NCBI GenBank assembly: GCA_947457085.1
Contig: CANGUS010000150.1
Location: 1-5,211, forward strand
Source of the DNA: Bacteroidota bacterium
Lineage (GTDB): Bacteria; Bacteroidota; Bacteroidia; Chitinophagales; Chitinophagaceae
Length of the DNA stretch: 5,211 bases
Direction of reading: 5' to 3'
Every line of letters begins with the position of its first letter. Position 1 is the stretch's first letter. The position numbers and the translations under genes were made by a program. The notes below the pieces were generated by a model. The model did no database searches. It was not told the origin of the DNA and saw nothing but the letters and a program-made list of their open reading frames with translations. This document shows positions 1-5,211 of the stretch, piece after piece.

Positions 1-664
1 ATAACGCAGCAACAGCCAAGGGGATCATACAAGAAAGCATAGAGCCATAAATAACATGGTTTTGAAAAAATGGTTCTACAGGAGTTTGAACGTCTTCAAA
101 TCGAAAACCCAACAAACTATATCGATACGTAATTAAAACAGTTAACAAAAAAAGGGGAAAGGCAATTAATTGATACGCAAAAATGATGGTTTTTTTTTGT
201 TGAAAAAAGAAGATGGGAAATAAAAGAAAGGGGGTTAAATACCATATTTTTTTCAATAAATATTTAGAAGACAATAATGGATTCGTTGAAAAACAAATAG
301 TAATTGCTAACCAAATAGTAGATAATAAAACGATCAATACTAAAGGATGTAATGCTATTTTTCGGAATTCAATTTTGGATCTATTTTGAAATAAAAAAAA
401 GATAAAAAACAAGGTTAAAATCAATTGAAATATTTCATCAGGAAAGTCTAAAACATCCCCAATATTAAATGAAAAAGGGATGAAAAATAACATTAAATAA
501 AAAGACAATCGCACATCTTGTAGCAACAAAACAAGACCTACTAATGCAAATGGTACAACTAAAATAAAAAAGTTATCAAAAATAAATGAGCATACCAAGC
601 AAGCAAAAAAAAGGAGGATGCTCGCCCATAAAAAACCCTTTTCTACATTGAAGATTTTTAGCAT
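1..664 (-). CDS. O-antigen ligase / polysaccharide polymerase family membrane protein (3' end cut by window)
   Basis: An open frame runs from ATG at 664 to the window edge without a stop, giving 221 N-terminal residues. The product is very hydrophobic, with about eight candidate membrane segments (roughly residues 11-28, 32-48, 53-69, 78-92, 107-124, 142-154, 161-180 and 205-221). Short polar loops separate them. The stretch at residues 199-215 (FFQNHVIYGSMLSCMIP) and the FSTNP segment near 125-129 resemble the region before the large periplasmic loop of Wzy/WaaL-type O-antigen ligases and polymerases. Such proteins are usually around 400 residues or more, so about half is missing, including the Wzy_C signature loop. 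The start lies 2 nt after the stop of the Wzz-like gene, implying co-transcription and probably translational coupling. That partner supports a role in polymerising or ligating lipid-linked glycan at the periplasmic face of the inner membrane. Polymerase versus ligase cannot be decided from this half. The family call is fairly sure. Confidence 0.8.
   Translation of the reverse strand, partial: MLKIFNVEKGFLWASILLFFACLVCSFIFDNFFILVVPFALVGLVLLLQDVRLSFYLMLFFIPFSFNIGDVLDFPDEIFQLILTLFFIFFLFQNRSKIEFRKIALHPLVLIVLLSTIWLAITICFSTNPLLSSKYLLKKIWYLTPFLLFPIFFFQQKKTIIFAYQLIAFPLFLLTVLITYRYSLLGFRFEDVQTPVEPFFQNHVIYGSMLSCMIPLAVAAL
190..198. repeat. Nine-base homopolymer (A9 on the coding strand) inside the O-antigen ligase-family gene
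   Basis: Nine consecutive T on the plus strand read as A9 in the minus-strand gene, encoding the Q-K-K stretch near residues 156-158. It is the longest homopolymer I noticed in the window. Eight-base runs also occur at 393-400, 605-612 and 2887-2894, as expected in AT-rich DNA. A one-base slip here would truncate the membrane protein about a third of the way along its expected length. Confidence 0.5.
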
Positions 665-666
665 TC

Positions 667-1647
667 CTATTGAAATCTTGCTTTTTGAGTTTTTAAAACT
701 TCCACCACTATTGCAACTAACAATGAAAAAATAAATGCAGCTGCAAACGTAGCCAATACACCTAAAATTCTCATAGGACCAGCTTTAGGGCCGCCTGGAG
801 TGGACCACTGTGTTACATGAATCATAGGAAACCCATCAAAAGAACCTGCTTTAAATTCGTTCGATAACGACATGTACTTTGCCTTATCCATCGTTAATTT
901 ATTTTTAACTTCTTCCACATTTTGAACTATTTCTAACCCTTGTGCATATTGTAAACCACTTCCTTTGGGCTGACTCGAAATTAAATTTTTACGCCCAGGT
1001 GCGATCAAATCATAAATGCCATATTTTACTCTTAAATTTGCCAAAGAATCAGTCATAATGGTTAAATCTTTAGAAATAGAATCCATTCTGATATCTAGTG
1101 ACATAGATAATTGGCGATTAACATTTTCATATAATTTTCGAATTTCAGATTCGGTTTTATTCATCGCCTCATTGACAATTTGTGAAGCTAAATCAGAATT
1201 TTCATCCATAAAAGTAACTTCAAGGTGTTTAAAACCTGATCGATTTAAACCATAATTTTTTGCAAAACGCTTATATACTTTTTGGTTCCCTTGTGGATCA
1301 TTCTTAACATCTATTTTATAATGATCTGCCATTTTATATTTTTCTATTAAATGAGAAACCACATTGGCAGAGTTCCCAATAACATATGCCCTATCGACCT
1401 CATTTTCACCTCCAAAAAAATCAATCCAATCCTGATTTGATTCTCTAAACAAATTTATTCGACCACTCATCACTGCTGAAGCTGGAAAGAAATGTCCATA
1501 AGCCTTATAATATGTTTTTTGAAAAAAGAAAAATACAGCTGCAATTAAAGCTGCTGAAATAGAGATTCCTATTATCATTTTTTTCCATTTCAATCCCACT
1601 TTTATTATATCAAACAAATCGAATCGCAAACCTGAATTTTCTGTCAT
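667..1647 (-). CDS. Wzz-type chain-length determinant (polysaccharide co-polymerase), no kinase domain
   Basis: This 326-residue protein has the co-polymerase layout. There is a short cytoplasmic N-terminus, TM1 at about residues 24-42, a large periplasmic region, and TM2 at about 294-315 followed by a short basic tail. The periplasmic part includes a helical, probably coiled-coil stretch (about 150-208) ending in KYGIYDL at 208-214, a motif typical of Wzz-like proteins. Just before TM2 lies a Pro/Gly-rich segment, STPGGPKAGP (282-291), matching the proline-rich motif of this family. No Walker motifs or tyrosine-rich tail follow TM2, so this is not the fused BY-kinase form. By family knowledge it oligomerises in the inner membrane and sets the chain length made by a Wzy polymerase. 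The gene 2 nt downstream encodes a plausible partner of that kind. The ATG at 1647 sits 18 nt after a TAnnTTTG promoter element on the same strand. Family assignment is strong; the specific polysaccharide is unknown. Confidence 0.9.
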   Translation of the reverse strand: MTENSGLRFDLFDIIKVGLKWKKMIIGISISAALIAAVFFFFQKTYYKAYGHFFPASAVMSGRINLFRESNQDWIDFFGGENEVDRAYVIGNSANVVSHLIEKYKMADHYKIDVKNDPQGNQKVYKRFAKNYGLNRSGFKHLEVTFMDENSDLASQIVNEAMNKTESEIRKLYENVNRQLSMSLDIRMDSISKDLTIMTDSLANLRVKYGIYDLIAPGRKNLISSQPKGSGLQYAQGLEIVQNVEEVKNKLTMDKAKYMSLSNEFKAGSFDGFPMIHVTQWSTPGGPKAGPMRILGVLATFAAAFIFSLLVAIVVEVLKTQKARFQ

Positions 1648-1665
1648 ATAGTAGTTTTAATCCCG

Positions 1666-1673
1666 CAAATATA
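1666..1673 (-). promoter_or_regulatory. Bacteroidota-type -7 promoter element (TATATTTG) for the Wzz gene
   Basis: On the minus strand, 1673 to 1666 reads TATATTTG, an exact match to the Bacteroidota -7 consensus TAnnTTTG. It ends 18 nt before the ATG at 1647, which implies a very short leader. No clean TTG -33 element is present: at 19-nt spacing the sequence reads GTG. An exact -7 box in the right place and orientation is good evidence; the weak -33 lowers confidence. Confidence 0.6.
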
Positions 1674-1766
1674 ATTTATACAATCCTCTAAACACTATAA
1701 TGATAGCATTTTATTACTTTAAATTAAAATAGCAGAAAATAATACTCAAATAATGAATAATATATG

Positions 1767-1791
1767 ATTGAAATAGATGAATTATTTCAAT
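1767..1791. repeat. Perfect 9-bp inverted repeat with 7-nt spacer, possible operator
   Basis: ATTGAAATA at 1767-1775 is the exact reverse complement of TATTTCAAT at 1783-1791. The right arm runs into an overlapping 10-bp palindrome, TTCAATTGAA (1786-1795), so the half-site ATTGAA occurs three times in alternating orientation. The repeat ends 7 nt before the plus-strand -7 element and spans where a -33 element should be. That placement fits a dimeric repressor operator better than a terminator: the arms are very AT-rich and no T-tract follows. No regulator gene is present in the window to pair with it. Confidence 0.45.
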
Positions 1792-1798
1792 TGAATTG

Positions 1799-1806
1799 TA
1801 GATTTG
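1799..1806 (+). promoter_or_regulatory. Bacteroidota-type -7 promoter element (TAGATTTG) for the hydrolase operon
   Basis: TAGATTTG matches TAnnTTTG exactly. Transcription would be expected to begin a few bases downstream, giving a leader of about 20 nt to the ATG at 1831. At 19-nt spacing upstream the sequence reads ATG (1777-1779), one mismatch from the TTG -33 element. The box overlaps an in-frame TTG at 1804, which argues against that codon being the translation start. Confidence 0.6.
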
Positions 1807-1830
1807 CATCTCAATTTTCATTCCGAACAA

Positions 1831-2877
1831 ATGGCTATTACAAATTTCGACCCAAATTCGATTGGGCTTGCTGAAAACAACATTTTTGGTCTTCCTTCAA
1901 GTGAAGATAATTCTAAACTTATTTTGATGCCTATTCCTTGGGAGGTAACGGTTTCTTACAGAAATGGGACCGCAAGAGGGCCTGAAAAAATCAAAGAAGC
2001 ATCTTATCAAATTGACTTATGCGATGTGCATGCAGCAGACTTTTGGAAAGAAGGTTATTTTATGCCTGAATTGGATAAAAATATTGTGAAAAAAAATGAT
2101 TTCTTACGTCATTGCGCTGAATTAATTATTTCTGATTTAAGTGAAGGTGGACAAACTAGTAATAATGCACAATTACAAAAGAAGTTAGATGAAATAAACA
2201 AAGGTTGTGTGGAGTTAAATAATTGGATATTTAATCAAGCATCAAACTACTATGCAAAAGGTAAATTGGTAGCTTTAGTTGGTGGCGATCACAGCACGCC
2301 ATTAGGTTTAATGAAAGCAGCAGGTAAGCAATTCGGTGAATTTGGCATTTTACAAATAGATGCACATGCTGATTTAAGAAATGCATATGAAGGATTTAAA
2401 TATTCTCATGCTTCAATTATGTACAATGTATTGCAAGATATTCCTGAAATGTGCAAATTAGTACAAGTAGGCATTCGTGACTTCTGCGATGAAGAATTAG
2501 AAATCATTAATAGTGAACCTAGAGTAAAAACTTTTTTTGATCATGCTATCAAAGAACGTCAATATGAAGGTGAAACTTGGAAAAATATTTGTGACGACAT
2601 TATCAATGAATTACCTCAACAGGTTTATATTAGTTTTGACATTGATGGATTAGATCCTAAGTTATGTAAAAACACTGGAACGCCAGTTCAAGGTGGATTT
2701 GAAACAGAACAAATCCAATATTTATTTAAAAAATTAGTAGACTCTGGTAAAAAAATAATTGCATTTGATTTAAATGAAGTGAGCTGTGGAGAAGACTCAC
2801 AAGACTCTATTGATGCCAGTGTAGGTGCAAGAATTTTATATAGAATGTGTAATTTATTTATGAAATCGAATGCATAG
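1831..2877 (+). CDS. Agmatinase/arginase (ureohydrolase) family metallohydrolase
   Basis: The 348-residue protein carries the full ureohydrolase metal-binding set. These are GGDHS (151-155, His154), DAHAD (177-181, Asp177, His179, Asp181) and SFDIDGLDP (268-276, Asp270 and Asp272). It also has a downstream FDLNEVS (312-318) with the expected acidic residue Glu316. The family hydrolyses guanidino or related C-N bonds using a binuclear metal centre, usually Mn, in the cytoplasm. The N-terminal PIPWEVTVSYRNGTARGP-type segment and YSHAS after the DAHAD motif resemble Bacteroidota proteins annotated as agmatinase-family or formimidoylglutamase. It is longer than typical agmatinases (about 300 residues), apparently because of an insertion between about residues 80 and 135. 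Agmatine, arginine and formimidoylglutamate all remain possible substrates. I chose ATG 1831 over the in-frame TTG at 1804, which lies inside the -7 promoter box. The next gene overlaps its 3' end by 8 nt. Fold and metal site are certain; substrate is not. Confidence 0.92.
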   Translation: MAITNFDPNSIGLAENNIFGLPSSEDNSKLILMPIPWEVTVSYRNGTARGPEKIKEASYQIDLCDVHAADFWKEGYFMPELDKNIVKKNDFLRHCAELIISDLSEGGQTSNNAQLQKKLDEINKGCVELNNWIFNQASNYYAKGKLVALVGGDHSTPLGLMKAAGKQFGEFGILQIDAHADLRNAYEGFKYSHASIMYNVLQDIPEMCKLVQVGIRDFCDEELEIINSEPRVKTFFDHAIKERQYEGETWKNICDDIINELPQQVYISFDIDGLDPKLCKNTGTPVQGGFETEQIQYLFKKLVDSGKKIIAFDLNEVSCGEDSQDSIDASVGARILYRMCNLFMKSNA

Positions 2878-3475
2878 TCAACCCGATTTTTTTTATTTAT
2901 TAATTAATGAAAAGGCCCGAACATATGCGTCTCAACGAATTGCAATGCATATCATGGCAGGCCTATTTTTAGTATTTTACGCCTTACAATACTTGCCTAC
3001 ATACAACGAAAATTGGATATACTTAATAGGCATTTTACCTGTTTCTATTTTGGTTATTTTACTTTCTATTTTTAAAAAAGCATTATTCTTAGATATCAAT
3101 AATAATCGAGTATTCAGAATTTTAGAAACCGGTTTTTTGATGATGGCTTGCATGCACTTTGTACAAACAAACCAACATATTTCTGCTATCTTATATGGGT
3201 TAGTTTCCATATTAATGCTTTATTTGTTATCCATTGAAAGTAGAATGTTGCAGGAACAATATGTCATTTTTAATAAAGAAAAAATACAAATTGAATTGCC
3301 TATTTTTACAAAAAAAATCAAATGGAATGAATTGAAAAATGTTGTACAGAAAAACGATTATCTCACATTTGAATTCAAAAATGGCTCATTTGCTCAATAT
3401 AGAGTTAAACATGGCTATGATGAAATTAAATTATTGGAATTTAAAGAATATATTCATTCGATGACAAACTTTTAA
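2870..3475 (+). CDS. Uncharacterised four-TM membrane protein with C-terminal PH-like domain
   Basis: I do not recognise a named family for this 201-residue protein. Four hydrophobic segments are visible at about residues 24-42, 49-68, 83-98 and 104-122, after a 23-residue polar N-terminus. The remaining soluble tail (about 129-201) has alternating short strands and an amphipathic end helix: YVIFNKEKIQIELP, then KKIKWNELKNV, then YLTFEFKNGSFAQYRV. The phrase 'W-x-E-L-K-x-V' between two strand pairs resembles small bacterial PH-like domains fused to membrane anchors. That is a pattern judgement, not a family match. The start codon lies within the last three codons of the hydrolase gene (shared ATGCATAG), so the two are very likely co-transcribed and coupled. 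A later in-frame ATG at 2945 (Met26) would begin at TM1 but would lose the coupling. Function unknown. Confidence 0.8.
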   Translation: MHSQPDFFYLLINEKARTYASQRIAMHIMAGLFLVFYALQYLPTYNENWIYLIGILPVSILVILLSIFKKALFLDINNNRVFRILETGFLMMACMHFVQTNQHISAILYGLVSILMLYLLSIESRMLQEQYVIFNKEKIQIELPIFTKKIKWNELKNVVQKNDYLTFEFKNGSFAQYRVKHGYDEIKLLEFKEYIHSMTNF

Positions 3476-3544
3476 ATCCCATTTTTTAAAAACAATTCAT
3501 TTCAATACTTAAATTATTACAGCACTCAATAAACAACGAAACTC

Positions 3545-4831
3545 ATGCGCCCATATATACTTTATTCAGACGGAAATGGCAATATTTTTGAAGACACTAG
3601 TCTATACGCGCTTGGAAGAAGTGGTTGGGATGCTGTAGAAGTAGATGAAGCGGATTGGATCGAATTGCCTGATGGAGGGAATCATTATGAATTGCCAGGC
3701 AGACGAGGCATTGGCATGGATGTAGAAACTGGTGAACTTCGATTGTGTGAGTTGGGTTGGGCAGTGGCCTCTTTTATCCCACCAGCTTATACTGGTTTAT
3801 ACATTGCTCCTTATGAAACATTGGAAGATGCACCGACTCTCCCTTTGTTTTGCTACACTGCTTCTGCATGGTATGATAATAAATTTTACGTTACAGCCAT
3901 CCGAATTGAAAAAGATATCCGTCAAGAAAAAAGTGGTTATGATGACAACAAAATTCAAGAAGGAGTTCAGAAATTTACAGCAGCTTACCCAAACAATAGA
4001 TTGGTAAAACATTTGGCTGAGACGTGTTGCAACACTTATAGTTGTCCAGCTGCTCGAAACTATTTTATTGGAAGATGGGAATGCCCTATTCCATCTTCTC
4101 CGGCTTGTAATTCCAATTGTTTGGGATGCATTTCATTTCAACCAAGTGATGAAGAAATTGTATCCCCACATGATAGATTGACCTTTAAACCAACAGCACA
4201 AGAAATTGTTGAATATACAGTTCCTCATTTAGAAACGGCTCCTTTTCCAATTGTCAGTTGGGGACAAGGTTGTGAAGGAGAACCTTTGTTAATGTGGGAA
4301 ACCATAAAAGAAAGTATAATTGAAATAAGAAAACATACTTCAAAAGGCAGTATCAATATCAATACCAATGGAAGTAACCCTAAAGCAGTGAAAGAATTGA
4401 TGGATGTGGGATTGAACAGTATTCGAGTGAGTTTAAATTCATTTAGAAAAGATGTTTATACCAGTTATTACAGACCCAACAATTATCAATTTGAGGACAT
4501 TTTGGAAAGTATGAAAATTGTAACCGACAACGGTGGATGGACCTCTATCAACTATTTTGTTTTTCCTGGTGCAACAGACAGTGTTCAGGAAGTAGAAGCA
4601 TTATTAAAAGCTATAAAATATACAAACCTAAATTTAATTCAATGGAGAAATTTCAATATTGACCCAGATTGGTATTTGGGCAATATTGGCATGCACGATT
4701 GTGGAGAGCGTTATGGAATCAAACAAATGATGGAGATTGTAAAAGATGAATTTCCTCATGTCAAATTTGGCTATTTCAACCCTCCAATAGAAAGAATTAA
4801 GGGGGATTACGACGAAGAATTTGCACATTAA
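3545..4831 (+). CDS. Uncharacterised radical SAM protein with large N-terminal domain
   Basis: The 428-residue protein has the radical SAM signature CNSNCLGC (Cys188, Cys192, Cys195), which ligates the [4Fe-4S] cluster that cleaves S-adenosylmethionine. Core strands follow: VSWGQGCEGEPL (237-248, the GGE-like SAM-binding segment), an INTNGS strand, and an IRVSLNS strand. About 160 residues precede the core and look beta-rich. Just ahead of the cluster motif lie four more cysteines (161, 162, 167, 180), in a segment ending GRWECPIPSSPACNSN. There is no cysteine-rich SPASM or twitch tail: one cysteine (in MHDCGERYG) is all that follows the core. The GQGCEGEPL signature with this N-terminal domain belongs to a group I know only as 'radical SAM protein'; the substrate is unknown. 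It follows the membrane-protein gene by 69 nt with no visible promoter, so it may share that transcript. Its last four bases overlap the convergent EndoU gene. Cofactor chemistry is certain; role is not. Confidence 0.9.
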   Translation: MRPYILYSDGNGNIFEDTSLYALGRSGWDAVEVDEADWIELPDGGNHYELPGRRGIGMDVETGELRLCELGWAVASFIPPAYTGLYIAPYETLEDAPTLPLFCYTASAWYDNKFYVTAIRIEKDIRQEKSGYDDNKIQEGVQKFTAAYPNNRLVKHLAETCCNTYSCPAARNYFIGRWECPIPSSPACNSNCLGCISFQPSDEEIVSPHDRLTFKPTAQEIVEYTVPHLETAPFPIVSWGQGCEGEPLLMWETIKESIIEIRKHTSKGSININTNGSNPKAVKELMDVGLNSIRVSLNSFRKDVYTSYYRPNNYQFEDILESMKIVTDNGGWTSINYFVFPGATDSVQEVEALLKAIKYTNLNLIQWRNFNIDPDWYLGNIGMHDCGERYGIKQMMEIVKDEFPHVKFGYFNPPIERIKGDYDEEFAH

Positions 4832-5211
4832 TATTGAGGGAAACAACTAACGACCAAATTATTTTTCAAAAAAAATATAACTTTTACCCCACAATCTGTT
4901 TTGCCAATATATTGGTATACATACTTTCTTTTTTTATTGACAAAAGCAATTTTTAGTTTTTCAACGAGCTGCTCATAAGTCCAATGCATAGGAAAAAAGG
5001 TAGAGGCTTTTTCTTTTTTGACCCAAGTATTTGTTTTTGGATGTCTAATTTGAATAAAAGCTTCCCAAACGCCATTTTTATTTTCTTCTTTTACGATTTC
5101 AACTATTTGGTGCTTTTCAGGTTGAAAAAAATGTATCCCAATACTTTTCCCTTTTTTTATTTCTCCTTGTAAAATATGATTCAATATACTTGGCAATTGA
5201 TTTTCAAAATC
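4828..5211 (-). CDS. Bacterial EndoU-type RNase domain protein (5' part outside window)
   Basis: The frame is open from the window edge (5211) to TAA at 4828-4830, showing the last 127 residues. The only start-like codon near the edge is a TTG at 5196. Because the frame stays open beyond it and the domain begins right there, the real start is probably outside the window. Family landmarks appear in order: NHILQGEI (11-18, His12), GIHFF (25-29, His27), a strand pair with GVWEAFIQIRHP, KASTFFPMHW (68-77, with Lys68 and Thr71) and the terminal VVSCFPQY (120-127). These match the bacterial EndoU pattern HILxGE...GxH...STFFP...TxYP. EndoU enzymes are metal-influenced endoribonucleases. In bacteria they are often the C-terminal warhead of contact-dependent or other polymorphic toxins, but can also stand alone. 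Notably, the usual terminal T-x-Y-P reads S-C-F-P (Ser122, Phe124). The gene converges on the radical SAM gene, leaving no room for an immunity gene directly downstream. Domain call fairly sure; toxin role is inference. Confidence 0.8.
   Translation of the reverse strand, partial: DFENQLPSILNHILQGEIKKGKSIGIHFFQPEKHQIVEIVKEENKNGVWEAFIQIRHPKTNTWVKKEKASTFFPMHWTYEQLVEKLKIAFVNKKRKYVYQYIGKTDCGVKVIFFLKNNLVVSCFPQY

Noticed and set aside
1016..1255. Plus-strand open frame of 79 codons
   Set aside because: It lies wholly antisense to the well-supported Wzz-type gene, and its product has no recognisable features.
1767..1791. Inverted repeat read as a Rho-independent terminator for either divergent gene
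   Set aside because: The arms contain one G/C pair in nine, no T-tract follows, and both flanking genes start here rather than end.
2977..3210. Minus-strand open frame of 77 codons
   Set aside because: It is antisense to the membrane-protein gene and looks like a shadow of its hydrophobic codons.
3476..3544. Gap between the membrane-protein gene and the radical SAM gene examined for a terminator or promoter
   Set aside because: The short T- and A-runs (TTTTTTAAAAA) lack a GC-containing stem, and there is no TTTG motif on the plus strand. Neither a terminator nor a promoter can be supported.
3732..4007. Plus-strand 91-codon frame and a minus-strand 71-codon frame (3797-4012) within the radical SAM gene
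   Set aside because: Both lie inside the confidently assigned radical SAM coding region in other frames and show no family motif.
3545..4831. Radical SAM gene as a RiPP maturase with a nearby precursor peptide
   Set aside because: No SPASM domain, RiPP recognition element or short Cys/Gly-rich precursor frame was found next to it. The downstream side is occupied by the EndoU gene.
4634..4846. Minus-strand 70-codon frame over the end of the radical SAM gene, a possible immunity gene position for the EndoU protein
   Set aside because: It is almost entirely antisense to conserved radical SAM sequence and begins inside the EndoU gene's 3' end. Composition and lack of motifs suggest a chance frame, so I do not call it an immunity gene.
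4984..5172. Plus-strand 62-codon frame opposite the EndoU domain
   Set aside because: It is a Phe-rich shadow of the Lys-rich minus-strand coding sequence, with no independent support.

Overview
The window looks like an AT-rich Bacteroidota chromosome segment. The evidence is the low GC, the absence of Shine-Dalgarno sequences before the starts, two matches to the Bacteroidota -7 promoter element TAnnTTTG in the one divergent intergenic region, and proteins that read like Bacteroidota family members. No RNA gene, CRISPR array, insertion sequence or integrase is visible.

Layout. Positions 1-1647 (minus strand) carry a two-gene surface-polysaccharide unit. A Wzz-type chain-length regulator (667-1647) is followed after 2 nt by the N-terminal 221 residues of a polytopic O-antigen ligase/polymerase-family protein (1-664), which is cut by the window edge. 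Positions 1648-1830 are a 183-nt divergent regulatory region with one -7 element per direction and a perfect 9-bp inverted repeat close to the plus-strand promoter. Positions 1831-4831 (plus strand) carry an arginase/agmatinase-family metallohydrolase, a four-TM membrane protein with a small C-terminal PH-like domain (8-nt overlap with the hydrolase), and, after a 69-nt gap (3476-3544) with no recognisable promoter or hairpin, an uncharacterised radical SAM protein. Positions 4828-5211 (minus strand) hold the C-terminal 127 residues of a protein ending in a bacterial EndoU-type RNase domain. It converges on the radical SAM gene, and both stop codons lie within a shared TTAA.

How the genes work together. 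The minus-strand pair has a clear joint role: assembly and length control of a surface polysaccharide. The plus-strand trio is probably co-transcribed, judged by overlap and spacing, but no pathway joining its members can be read from the sequence. The EndoU fragment is the most toxin-like element. Its upstream part and any immunity gene lie outside the window.

The points most worth following up are the EndoU fragment, the radical SAM protein with extra cysteines ahead of its cluster motif, the start-site correction for the hydrolase, and the inverted repeat in the divergent promoter region. I do not see a clearly new multi-gene system within these 5.2 kb.
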